From Dromaius novaehollandiae (taxonomy: Eukaryota > Chordata > Aves > Casuariiformes > Dromaiidae): a DNA stretch of 64,000 nt. Made by a program: the position numbers and the translations under genes. The first letter of the stretch is position 1; each line of letters begins with the position of its first letter. Positions 37,908-56,955 of this stretch are shown piece after piece. The notes beneath the pieces are model-generated. The model saw nothing but the letters and a program-made list of their open reading frames with translations. It had not been told where the DNA came from and did no database searches. The DNA lies in NCBI RefSeq assembly GCF_036370855.1, contig NC_088099.1, positions 25,387,501 through 25,451,500 on the forward strand. Reading direction: 5' to 3'.

Positions 37908-40900
37908 GCTGAATAAGCAGAGGAGCAGGAAGAGTTATTGGTGTCTGTAGTGCTCACACCTTTCCGCACAGCGCGGCAGGCACTGCCAAAGCAATGCGCT
38001 TTTTCTTAAAACTTTCACATTGTAGTTTTCCAGCGGTGCCAAAAGAGTGAGATGAAGCCGTCATCCCGTGCCTCTTCCATCGCTGCAGATCACTGTGGTA
38101 TCCTGGCTATGCACTCCTCTTGCTCCGTGAAGCCGGCTCCTAAAGTCCTTGCTCAGGAAAACCTCTCATCGACTTCAGAAGATGTTTTCTCAGAGCAAGG
38201 CCTTTGGATCCCTGTTGATTCAGCGTTGTGAGGAGACGGTTTTCGTGTTATAAAAAGCAGTAGTGACTTCCAGCATCTGAAATGGGGCTTTCTGCAGCGG
38301 GATGTCCTCTGCTGTGGTTCACAGATGTAGCTAGTTGTGCTGCTGCCTCCCCGAGAAGAAATGGTGTGTACTGAAGAGGGATGCTGCCACAGCTGTTTTC
38401 TTTTATAATGGTTGCGACTTGCATAGGACCATAACTGATTGGTTTTTATCTCACACAGGACTCTTTCCCCCCCCCCCCCGATGTATTCCCAAGAGGGGCA
38501 TGCTGTAGATAACTCCTTTCTGACAATTCATAGGCACTGAAAGGTGGGATTATAAATGTCTTGCATTCAGGGTTTTCCAAGGCTACTGCTTCATTATTGC
38601 GTGTATCCAAGAAATAATTTTTTGTTACCTCTGGATTGAGAAGCCAAGTGAACTGTTATAGTTCAGCACCTATATTTCCTTGTGCATAGTTGCACAGCTG
38701 TAACTTATATTTTTCTGGATAAGCATATGCATCCATTAACATGTTCTTTCCCTTTTTTTTTCCCCCCCTTTTTGTTTTCTACAGTGTAAACCATTAGCAG
38801 TGTATTTGACGCAGTATTAAACAGTGTTGTCTCCTGAAAGAATCAATGAAGCAGCTTTTAGGATCTGCAGCTGGCACTCTAGCTGATTTTTGGGGGCGGT
38901 TTTTTGTTTTTTATCATGAGACTTACTACATTCTTATCAATATAAACCTTTAACTGGAGGCTATTACTGAATTCTTCATTTCTAAAGTAAGAGTAATAGC
39001 AGCATGCAAATCAGGTGAGTGAATCAGTGTTTCCACACGGAGCTTCCCAATTTAGAATATACTTTTGGACATCCAAGTATAGTTGCATCCACAAAGGAGC
39101 ATTAGAAGGATATAGTATGGTAGGTGGAAGAAAACAGTTCTGAAGATACTGGAATTGCTCTGTAAGCTCATGTAGACTAACAATTGAAAGTTTAACTGAG
39201 ATCAGTACAGAAAAAATTTAAAGCAGCAAAGATGTGGGCTGCAAGCTGTTTAACAATCTTTAGAAGTAAGTCACGTTATCCTTAAAGAGTAAAAAGTAAG
39301 TCTAAGAGTGCTCCGCTTCCTTATTGTCCACCCAGACCTTTAAAAATCAAAGGGTAGGCCTCAAAAGTAGTGTCATTGCCCTAAATATTCTGAGTTCTGT
39401 TAATAAAGATCTGTAGCTCATTTTTGTTATCTTTGTTTCTGAGTAATTGCATTACACTGAGATCTGTTTGTAAGCTGTTCTTTGTCATTATAACACCTAG
39501 AAATATAGCTCATTAAAATATACAGAAATAGAGATTCTTAACTAGTCCTGGGACTGCAGGAGCTGAGATTTTATGAAGCTATCTGATATCATGAAGCTTG
39601 TGATAAAATCGCTAGGGCTAGGGCTAGGAATAGGAAAGAATGGAACTATGCCTTCATCAGCCCATGCTTTCTTGTGTACAGGATATACAAACCATCCATT
39701 AGGTAGCATAGCAAAGGGTTAATAGCCTGACCTTCAGACAGAAGCTCTTGTTGACCTTACTCTGCAATACTTTGCTGAAAGGTTATGCCCAAAGGGAGAG
39801 CTTGCTAGGAGGACACAAAAATCAGAAAAGAAACAGTTAGGAAAAGAATACTTAGGCTCAGAAGTCTGGTTGCCTGGCAGAAAGTAAATTCTCTTACTAG
39901 AAAGTACATTCTCTTACTAGAAAGTACAAGACTATAGAACTCATCTACTGAAAGAGCCAGACAAAGTTTTTTGGTTTTTTTTTTTTTTTAAAAAAGTGTC
40001 AAATTCCAATTTGTCTATACAGTTTCCCCGAGGCTTCATGGATATAAAAGGATCCAAATTTAGCTGTAGGATGGCTGTACTGAGGAGCTGCCTAGTCTTA
40101 ATGAAGGCAGCCACAGCAAGTTTTATTTTGGCATGAGACCCTGAGCTTCCAGTGTTGTGCTGCTACTGCATCTTCTCATGCTGTGTGTGACAAAGTGATG
40201 CACGCATTGGAATTCTGTGTTGCCAGGTACCCTTGTAGTTATTTTACAGCCATTGCAAGACTTCAGGATGGTCTCTCTCCTGCTATCTTAAGATCTTCAG
40301 AGAGAAACATCTCTCTCATTTTACTCTGTTCCTTTTTGTTTCCTGTTCTATTCTGTTCCTTTTTTTCTGTCTGCTGCTTTTTCTAGACCCGTTGTAGCTT
40401 AGAACCATTTCTGTTGCATCTTGTGGGTGATAAACAATGACTGGCCAGTGCAACTTGGAAGAGAATGAAGCTGCAACTGGAGTTTTCTGAGTGTCTCAAA
40501 GGGCAGATACATTTCTAAAGACATAGACTAACTATACAGTAGACTGACATTAAAACATATTAGGAACCACAAATTTGAATGGGTTTCTTGCATCAGCAGG
40601 TCTAGTCCCTTGCCATGATAGACACAAGTTCATGAAAAGCTTTAACGAAATAATCAAAATCCACCTTCATAACATTTTACCTGCTATTTTATTGAAAAGC
40701 TGTTTCAAACTTTATTGGTGTAATACTTAACTTTCAGCCTAAATTCATTGATTCATTCCCCTGCTGACATGGGTATTTAATTTAAATAGTGTTTTTCATC
40801 AATGATTTTGTTCTGCTGATTCATATTCTCTCTTTGTCTCAGTTTTACTTAGAAAAACAGCTGAGCTCTTCTGCTCTCTTCTCAGAGGACAGACTTTCTG

Positions 40901-41032
40901 TTCCCCAGGTTATCATAGCTTCTATGGCAAATGGGTGGAGGAGGGGAAACAAAATATTCTGAGGGAAAATAGGCCCCAAAGTTCCAGTAGTGCATTTCAA
41001 AACCCAATTTACATCGTGTGTTTGTTTTGCAG
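37904..41032 (+). other. STEAP1: Presumed STEAP1 intron 1
   Basis: Bounded upstream by the CpG-island donor and downstream by the acceptor at 41031-41032. It holds a C-run near 38467-38479, T runs near 39974, the 19-base tandem duplication and three GGCTAG units at 39611-39627, but no recognisable transposon. Confidence 0.6.
39887..39928. repeat. Short tandem duplication in STEAP1 intron 1
   Basis: ATTCTCTTACTAGAAAGTA is present twice in a row, with one preceding AAAGTA. It lies in the presumed first intron and has no coding significance. Confidence 0.85.
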
Positions 41033-41044
41033 GGAGTTTCCGCA

Positions 41045-47400
<6,356 letters not shown>

Positions 47401-47752
47401 ATAAAATATGGACATTTCTTGTCTGCTGCATGTAAGTATGCTCAGGTCTGTGAAATGCTCACTTGCCAGCTCTGTTTTCATATTTTGCTTAGATGTTTCT
47501 TTTATACTTGTCATTTCCACTTGAGGTATATGGGATATTTTATGTTATTTGGACCTTTGCTGAGACAGCCAGTGGAAGGATTCATTTTACACTTTAATCT
47601 ATTCGACGTTCTTTTATTTGCTTATTTCTTTGTCCTGATTCAGTGCTTTTAAAATCCAAGTGCTTCCTCCTCTCAATTTCAGTGCATGAATGCACTGAAT
47701 TATGATTGCAAAAGCAGTCATAAATCACTGTTTCAGATGACCACAGAAAGTA

Positions 47753-47758
47753 AATAAA
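47753..47758 (+). terminator. Candidate STEAP1 polyadenylation signal AATAAA
   Basis: This is the first canonical AATAAA after the STEAP1 stop and would give a 3' UTR of roughly 370 bases, in keeping with the short 3' UTR of STEAP1 in other vertebrates. A more distal overlapping pair (AATAAA at 48955-48960 and 48959-48964) could give a longer form. Choice between them cannot be made from sequence alone. Confidence 0.55.
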
Positions 47759-50700
47759 TGAGTACACTCTAGAACTCAGGCATGCTTTCTGCTTCCCACA
47801 GCCATGTTTGTCCCCTGGTTACATCTCAGTATTATAATGGGACAGCAACTGGCTATTTACCATCCTGATCCCCCATACACCCTGCATCCTACATGTTTCA
47901 CTCTGCAGAAGGGGGACCTTAGCACATGGGCAAGGCAGAAGCCGTGTTGCACTTAAGACAATCGGGGAAGTAGGATTATAGGCAACTTTATAGAGTAAAT
48001 CTCTCCTGAGGTTTAGGCACAGTCTAAAAAAATAGTTATTAGACTCCAATCTACAGCTTACAGTACTTACATCTTATAGGCCGTGTGTGTCTCTGATTAC
48101 TACACTTAAAACTATAAAACATTTCACCCCCCCCCTTTTTTTTCCATGAATACGTTCTTTTGTTTCTGATGCTGGAAATTTTCCATGCTTTTGACCTAAG
48201 CATGCAGCCCTTGACACGTGCTAAACTTTACTCACACAAATTACTCCTGTGGGATAGTAGTGGGATTTTACTGCTTATTCTAGGGCCAGAACAATTGTAT
48301 GACTAGAAGAAAAACATCAGAAATAGACATTTGAATCTTGACATTGATTTGGTGAGATTTTCAAGTAAAATCGCTTCTGAATACATTCGCTTTTACTAAA
48401 ATTTTGGTATAAGCTAATGAAACTTCACTTTCTGTATGTTGCCTAAGTCTAACTGAATATTTTAAATGAATAATTAGTTAGCATCTATTTTTTAAAATGT
48501 TACATAGTAGCTATGATTTTCACCCAAAATCAGAAACATCCTGTTGCCAGTCTCCCTACATGAGTTGACTAGGATGAGGATTAATGATGTCAACTATTGC
48601 CGGGAGCATTTGAATTGTAATTGGTAATGATTCTGATACTAAAACAGAAACAGGAAAACTATGGCTGCCTAAAAAAAATATGTGATACATGGAGCTAATG
48701 ATTCTGCAACTCATGATCCTGTTGTGTATTTGTGGACTTAATGTAGTAATATATTGCTGTAGAAAATATAGCAGGGTTGTGGTGGTCTGTGTAACATAGA
48801 CCAAAGAGAAATGAGTTGGCATTGTATATAAAGTCAGTAATGCATGACAAACACTGTCTAAAACACAGGAAACCAGTCTGCAATGTGATTCTAAGAAATG
48901 TAAAATAGAAAAGTGCAGTTGTCAATATGTTAACATTTAAATATCTATAAATGAAATAAATAAAATTAATTAGAAGTAGTATTAGGAGTAAAGAATAAGA
49001 TCTACCAAAGGCTTATTCAGAGTATTACCTGCACTTTGTTCTCAGGAGTCATGAAAAAAACTTACTAAAATTAATTTCCCCAGTGGAACAGACTTAGGGA
49101 AATGCAAAGATAAAGAAATCTAATTGTCTTCTATATTGTCCATTAGCTATTCATAAGGTGTGCCCAAATTTACTACTTAGGACAAAGCTGAGATTGTAAG
49201 TACTCCAGGCAACCCCTGTATGCATCCAGTGAAAAGATTAATGTTTGGTTTTATTGAAATATTTTTAAATTGTGGTTTCCAGAATCAGTCCTACTTCATC
49301 TTAGAAAATTCTGGAGAACTTAATTCAATCTCCAACTTTGTTAAATTCTGGTCAAAAAGTTGGATTCATTGTTTACAGCTGGCCATAGAAGCCAACCATC
49401 TGACAAAGGGCAAAATAAACAGCTTCAAGGGTAACCAGGCATTGTGACACACAGAGCAGAACCTGACCCTTGATCACTGAAAACTGAAAGGAGGTGAATG
49501 AAGACACTCCTTGGAAGAAGCCATTTAAAGCTATTAGTGTGGCATGTGTTAAACAAAACCAAGGCAAATTAATATGTGTATATATGTGGAGAGCAAATAG
49601 TTCTTGGGAATAATAATGGACTTCAAGGCTTTTCATTATCACCATTGCAAGTAGGCTCTATTAGGTGTGATCTTTCTTCACATCAGTTTACCCTGGATCA
49701 GCTAGATCCATGAGCATTGAGAAGAGGTGTATGGTCAGTATGAGTGTGAAATTAATAGGAGCTGGGAGTTAAGGAACTGTGCTTTTGGGGTGTGCATCTT
49801 ACTGCAAAGCAATAGGATATAGACCACTGAGCCATTTTTGAAAGTGGGACTTTGATTCCTAAGTTGCTTTGGCCCTTCTGAAACATTTGTCCAAGTTCTC
49901 ATAACTTTTTCTCACTGAATCTATGAGACATTGTCTTAATTTGGTGTCTAATGGACAGATTCTTATTGCAGATACCATTGTTAGAAGACAGGCCAAAAAC
50001 TCTGTGGGCCTATAAAAATATTATGCACAGTTCACTGGAAAAAGTGCTCCAGTCATCTGTTCTATGGCATCTTTATCCAAGCAGAAGTAAAGAACTGTTA
50101 TCCATACTGTTATACTTACGGTATATAAAATCAGAACAAGGCACATCACAAGCACAAAACTCCTTTCAAGAGGTACTAAAGAAAATGCTTGTATGTACAT
50201 CTTTATTTGTATAGCTATTCTTAGTGCAGCAGTAAAGAATTCAGATGCATCACACTTAAAGCTATTGAGAAATTATGTCCTAACAAAGCATTCTATTATT
50301 CTCTTCTGTTCTATGCACTTGTTATACAAGGTAGTGCAAACTAGCATAACTGCATTAATTTCAATATCTGTTAATATGGGTTGAAATGCTAACTGAAATT
50401 ACAAATGAAAACCAGTTACAAGATCGTCACATGCTATCCAATTGACATTTAACCTCTTTGCTGAGTTGGGGACATTAAGTACACTTCAAATTTTTCTTTC
50501 TAGAATTGCCCAATGGTTTTTTACCAGCTGAAGTTTGCATAGCATCTACCAAAGCTATTCCTAAAATGACACATCCAAACATTCAAGCAGGTTTTTTTCC
50601 TAGGGATTTTCTCAAATAGGAGCCAGATTTTCTGTGTGACAACTAGCCTTTCCTCTAGAAAGCACTGTTCAGTGCTTAGGGCCAGAATTCTTAGGGCTTA

Positions 50701-53700
50701 TATCGAGTGTCTTCTCTGCTTTGTAAGTCTTAAGTAAATTATTTAACCTCACTTCCCAACTACTGGAGAAGTAACACTTTCCAGGGCATTGCAACAGTAG
50801 GTTCAAAGTCTAAGACATTCAGATACAATGCAGGGAGGAGGTCATGTAAGGCCTATGAAGGGCTTCAAAAGAAAATGCTGTTGACAGTATTTTATCTCTC
50901 CTTTTGTAATAGATATGATTTAGTTCAACCATAATCAAAATATGTGCATATGCATCTTTTAATTTATGCTTATGTATCCATTTCAAAATTCAGTGTATTA
51001 ATATGCTTATATACTACTATAATGCATAAAAACAATGAATGTACCAGTTTGGGGCATTGATTTATATAACACTGATTACTTTTATGAAATTAGGCATCAT
51101 TAAATGCTTTAATGTGTACCGTATCTGCCATTGTGTCATACGTGTCCAGGCCTGCATAAGGATAAAAAGGCACAAGAGAATCAAGAAGAGCTGTTGGTAC
51201 AAACAATAAACTGGTTTTATTCAAAAGGAACCATTCTCCTCATGCTGGCTGCAGTGGCCTGGAGTCTCCAAAGGGAAGAAGACAGAGATGTGAGAAGCAA
51301 AAAGGACACTTTCATAATGGAATGTACTGAAAGGAGCAGAAACCTTTTTACTGACAGACCACATATTCTAGCAGTCAGAGGAGATTTTGTGAAGGAACAG
51401 AAGGCTGAGCTAGTTGTGGAATGCTTTGGAGATAGATCTGTGATGCCTGTAAACACTATCCGAAGACCCAGAATGGTGAGGGCATTGAGGAGGAGAATGG
51501 AGCACAGGCATATTTTTTCATAGGAATCCATCAGTCTAGTGTGAGCGTTTTTGCAATGCCTTAAAAAAAAGCCATGAAGTGTTTCGTTCACTTGTTAGAT
51601 GCCCCTGTTGTATTTAAGTAAGAGATACAGAACTGGAACTCTGGAGAGAGACTCTTAAATTGCTGAAGAGATTTGAGGAATTTTATGCCAAGTTTACCTG
51701 GGGTAGCCAGATCCCAGAATACCGTTCTCAAGAAGTGGTACCAACAGTCAGTGCCAGGGCCATGCTGGGTGTTACTTGATGTAAATTCCTATTGACAGCA
51801 ACAATTAGTGTAAGCAGTCCCTTTCCTTGGCCACTCTTTTCTGTTCTCTCAGTTCTGCTAACACAAGTGTTTAAAGCTGTGAAGTTAATCAGACCAGGGA
51901 ATTTGATCCAGTTGAAAAGTAATCCAGGGAAAAGAATGATTCAGCTGGATCAATACCTTGGTCTGATTCACCTGACAGCCACACACATAAGCCAGCACAG
52001 AGGTCAGGAAGAGCAGTGGCATAAAAAGGCAATTTAGCTTAAACCAGCTTAAACCAGACGGTTCAGGCATATCTATCCAAATGAGTCTCGTGACTGTCCA
52101 GCTGAAGTGAGGAGGTGTTAACCTGAATTTTGACTGATGACAACAGATACTATATGTTCTTACATTCGGTACTCCCATTGAGAGGAATGATATCTATCAG
52201 CAAACTCATGTTTTCTGTTGACAAGATGATAAGTGCAAGAAATGATGGAAATAATTTATATTCTGCCAAAACAACTAACTCCCTGATTTCCAGATATGTG
52301 AGCTTGCAAGTAGTTGTGTCTGTGGATTAGATGGTCAAATGCAAGGTTAAGGCCCACTCCAAAATTGGGTGAAAAAATCATTTATTGCCATCTATCTAAA
52401 TTTTTCTCCACTGTCCAACATTCTTGTTTTCTTCATTAAAAGCTTGATCCCATTCCCAGTATAATATGGTCACTGAAAATACTACTTAAAATAAGATGAA
52501 ATTCTTTGATCCTGCAGCTACCCCATATCGCAACACTTCAGTAGTTTTCTTGGCAGGCATTTATAAGGTCTTCTAAAATTCAAAAAACTTCATCCTATTT
52601 CAGTAGCAGGAATGTTTTATTGCTTGGTTTATTTGTCAAGCTCTTAGTTTTCCATGAATCAGTAGACAAAAAATGTGTTCTAGAAATTATCACCAAAACT
52701 TACAAAACTGACTGACCTCAACCTAACTGTGGAACTGCTTGGCTTCATTTGTAGAGAAGATGATCTCATGTCTTTCTTTTCCACTACATCCACAGTTTTT
52801 ATTGTTGTCCCTTGATAAAATGAAATGTTATATTAACCTTTTTTGAGCTTCAGAATATGTTTTAAGCTGATTTTCTTAAGGTTAAAAGAACAAAACAAAA
52901 TAAAGATGGAATTCTGAAAACATGCTGAATCCACCCCTGGAAAGTGTAATGTGCTCTAATCACTTTCAAGAGTGTCTGTCAATGGCTGATCATTGCCACT
53001 GATCTTTTTCAGTAGTGCCAGAATTTCTTGATCCCATCAGCCTGTTCTGTTGCTGATGGCAAAATTATTTCTTCTGGTGAGACCTTGGATCCTGTAACGA
53101 AATGCCTTCGAGTGGGTGTGGTGGAGCTAAGTTAATAAGTATGCATAATAAGTTTTCAGAGATTTTCAAATGAAAACATTTAAAACCAGTCAGTGAATCA
53201 AACTTTGTAAACTTTTTTTAAAAAAGACCATAGCTACTTCCAATAAAGAGGATCCAACAGAAAATGTTTTTTCATTTTTTGTTTTTTGATATATACTTTA
53301 TCTTTGTAGCAAGAAGGTACATTAGTAAGATAAATAGGCTATGTCCTTGGCTTGGTTAAAGATGTGTAGTTGCTCTGGAACCAGTGGAATACTATCACTG
53401 CTACTGAAGGAAGTATTTGGTCCATAACTTTCAACTTTTCGGATAAGTGAGGAGAGTATGGGGATTTTTTTGAACTGGACAGTCAATCTTCTAGTTTGAA
53501 GTCATGTGTAGTCTTTATATACAGGCTTACATTGGTTCATTGGATGTATTCTACTGAAAAATAAGTTTCTGGGTGAATATGTGTTGCAGAAACTGTATCC
53601 ACTGCTTGAAATGCTGAGAAATACCTTATTGCTGGACTTGAGGAAGGGCCACATGGCTCTTCTGTAATTTCTCCTCTGCCTTTTTGCCCAGTCCTGTGAG

Positions 53701-55842
53701 TCTCACATTCAATGAGATGGTATTTCTGTCTTGTCTGTCCAGCCATACATATGCAGATACCAGGATAACTTTTGAGCAATACATCTAATTGATTCAAAAA
53801 TATTCTAGGTGTTCTAATGGAAAATCCATAAAATGCAGAAAAAACAAGAAATCTGAATGGAAAAGAAACCGAGCCACTTGCAGGGCATCTCAAGCATCTC
53901 TACAATGGAGGAGTCTAACACTTAGGAGTCTAACAGTTGTTCAATGGCACCCATAAATAAAAATGGTGATGGCTTCCTCTTGTCCCTTCTAACTTCCAAT
54001 AGAGTTAGTATAATCACAATGATATGAACAACTTAAATGATTTACTCCCAAATAACTAAAGACAGACAAAAGAGTAAGCTGGGGAAGAGGAAGGCTGGGA
54101 CTGTGAAGCTATGTGAAGAGACATTAACATAGAAGGGGAGGGAACAGGACAGTTGGAGATCCCATTACAAAGTGAAAGAGATTGCAAACAGAACTTCCGA
54201 TGAGAGGAAAGAGTAAGGGATCCCAATAGATGTTAAAGGGGAAGATGAAGTAGATGGGGGAAACAGGTGAATCAAACAGCATCAAGATAGCAGGGAATAG
54301 AAATTCTTATTAGGGGAGATGGGTCAAATGGAGGATGAATGACAGAGAGAAGGGAGTCTGAAGAGCTTGAAGTGAATCCTTGCAATTTCTCCATCCCTGA
54401 AATGCCATTTGAGGCATTTCTGAGGAAATCTATTCACATGCTCTTGAAATCTTTGAACACCAGCAAGGATCTAAATGGCTCTGTGACCTGGAGGAATTAT
54501 TCTCTGAGAAGCAGCTGTGCAGTTTTATTATGGATAAAGAACATATTGTTTCTGAAGGTTGGGAGACATGAGTCCTGGATATTGCTCCACATTTCATAAA
54601 ATTCTAAACAAACTGATTTATCTTGAAATAGATTGTGTTTATATTGGAACAGACATGGCTGTTTTACTTCCTGGTAAACTGTACAGTATGTTATACTAAA
54701 AGACGGGAAACATTTATTTAAGACAGTGAAGCATTCTTGAACATCATTTGCATAAAATAAGGAACCAAGGGAAGCCAAAGAATTAGGTGGTTCATTAGAC
54801 TATATGCGGAAAATTAATTCCTAGTAAGTTTTTTAATGATTCTATGATCACTATCCTATTGCCAGTATTTAATCCTTATAATTTAGTTCTTGCAGAGGCA
54901 AAATTCTGAGTGAATTAATGGGATTTTTACTTAGCCATTCAGTCAGGCTCATTCCCTGCAGTTATATAAATGCCTCAGTCTGCCTTCTCCTGGACACATC
55001 TACCCAAGAATTGTTCACTTCCTCCAATGTTTGGGATGGACTCTGTTCTACTACATACCCTCTGTCAAGACTACCTTATCAAGGGAATGGCACTAAAATG
55101 GTGGCAGCCCTTTCTCCATTACCACTGCCTGGCCTGGCACATTCAATATCACAACACAGCAGCTCAGTCATGAAACCTTCTCTTCACCGATTGCTCAGCT
55201 TCCTTTAGCCCAGTCTTAACATCCTGTGCTTGCTTAATAATTTCTAAATCCCTCCCTGAAAGCTCCTCCATATAATTGAGCTCTTGCACCTAACCGACAT
55301 CAAGGTGGCTTTATGGGAATATAAGCAGTAAGGAAGACTAGTGGTGGGGAATGTTAGTGGTGGGAAAAGGAAAATGAAGTACATAGATTAAGTGGGAGTG
55401 GGATATACATAGCTACCAGAATGAGGTGAAGGCAGGTGAATAAAGCAGGGGGCAACTGACAGCCCACATAAAGTTTGAGAGATGGAAGGCAGACTATCAT
55501 GTGTTGAGCGTGGACAATGAAAGTTGGGCTACAGACGTTCTCAAATTTGAGCCTCAGCTTCCTCCAATGTGAATAAAAAATCTGATGCCCATGCGAGGAA
55601 CAATAAAATCTTTTCACATTTCGTTTAAATACATGAACACCTGTGATGTCTCAAACAACTCTGTGACTCTCGTCTCTGCATCTCAATAAGGACAGCATGG
55701 AGGAAGCGAAGGTACATGTTAGAAGGCAGCTCCCATGGGCCTTGGGACCCAAGAGGATTCCTCCAGTCCCAGCCTGAAAGATGCTAGGCTGCTCTGGTTC
55801 TGCAGCCAGGACCCGACTGAGCACATATTCCCAACAGGTAAG

Positions 55843-55874
<32 letters not shown>

Positions 55875-56399
55875 AAATTCACAGTATACATACAGCCAAC
55901 CACACAGATCAACACTTGACTAGCCCCTTTAATCCCTCTTTCCCTCTGTTTTCTCATTCTTGTTCCTCCCTGATCCACCTTGGTCTATCCTCCCCTCACC
56001 TTTGGTCCTTCCCCTAAACATCCCATAATAAGTCTGGCATATTCTCACAATCCCCTTAAAACATTCCCTAAAAAGTTTTAAACAATTCTCTTTCCCCTGC
56101 ATCCCAGAATAATCCCATATCCCTTTAAGAAACCACTTCTGTAGTTTGCATTGCATTTCAGGGGAAAAACTGTCTTTCTTTGACTCACGTTGGTGGTTTT
56201 CACCCCAAGGACGATGGTCTCATCATTCTCCTCGGATGGTTTTAGGTGTAGCCAATTCAGCTTTATTTTCAGTGATTAGGTTTCTGGGATTCCTCTGCCT
56301 GTTATTGCACCTCTGATCCTCACTGGGTCTTTGTGTTAAGTGTGATTAGCCTTTAGTCACATAACCTAACAGTACAGAGAAGAACATCTCAAATGACCA
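47759..56399. other. Intergenic region downstream of STEAP1
   Basis: No supported gene. It contains distal AATAAA signals at 48955-48964, an exon-like 67-codon phase 0-0 segment at 49972-50172, and the CA microsatellite. A 130-codon frame at 51131-51523 lacks recognisable motifs. Confidence 0.6.
55843..55869. repeat. (CA)n microsatellite
   Basis: About thirteen CA units run to a single CG interruption (ACGCAC). Likely length-polymorphic. Cys/Val-rich and His/Thr-rich open frames across it are artefacts. Confidence 0.95.
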
Positions 56400-56955
56400 A
56401 GGTGTGGAGCAGCTGCTTTGCAAGGAGACACTAAAAAGGCAGAGACTCTTCAAATGTGGGGGGAAACGTCAGAGGGGGATATGATCAAAGTTTATAGAAT
56501 AATGAAGGCAGTGGATAAGATGAACACGGAGCTCTTATTTACCATAGCTCTTATTTACCATATCCCATATTATCAGGACTAGGGCACACTCAATGAAACT
56601 AATAAAAGAAGGAAAGGAAAAGTGCTTCTTTATACACTGGGTACAGAAACCCTAGAGCACAGGGGGTTGTGGAGCCAGACAGTATCAGCAAATCCAACAG
56701 GGGATTAGACAAATTCATGGACAACAGCTCCCTAAAGAGACATTAAAGGGACTTTGCAGGCATGTACTCTACTACTCTGTACTACTCATGTACATCACTA
56801 ATACAAATGTGGATTTTCGGGGAGGATACAAGAGAGTGGCCAGGCTTGCATGCTCTCCCTAAATAGCATTTTCTTTTGCTGCTCTTGAACACATAATAAT
56901 GGGTTAGATGGACTACTGGTCTCACGAAGTACAGCATTTCTTATGATCCTATACT
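56400..56955 (+). repeat. Ancient CR1-type LINE 3' region, plus strand
   Basis: Ordered landmarks of an old sauropsid CR1 are visible: GGGGATATGATCAAAGTTTA, TAATGAAGGCAGTGGATAAG, CTCTTATTTACCATA, ACTAGGGCACACTCAATGAA, GATTAGACAAATTCATGGAC, and near the end GGGTTAGATGGACTACTGGT with TTCTTATGATCCT. It is diverged and contains a 16-base tandem duplication at 56531-56562. The terminal TTATGATCCT-like end marks the 3' side. Confidence 0.75.
56531..56562. repeat. 16-bp perfect tandem duplication inside the old CR1
   Basis: GCTCTTATTTACCATA occurs twice head to tail (56531-56546 and 56547-56562). A replication-slippage or repair duplication that postdates the CR1 insertion is the simplest reading. 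Confidence 0.9.

Noticed and set aside
36822-37969. Long overlapping open frames (up to 351 codons) on both strands in the first CpG island
   Set aside because: GC-rich DNA is poor in stop codons. The products are Pro/Ala/Arg/Gly-rich on every frame, and the minus frame includes a poly-Lys translated from the T33 run.
39611-39627. Telomere-like GGCTAG repeated three times
   Set aside because: The vertebrate telomere unit is TTAGGG. Three copies of a variant hexamer are not meaningful.
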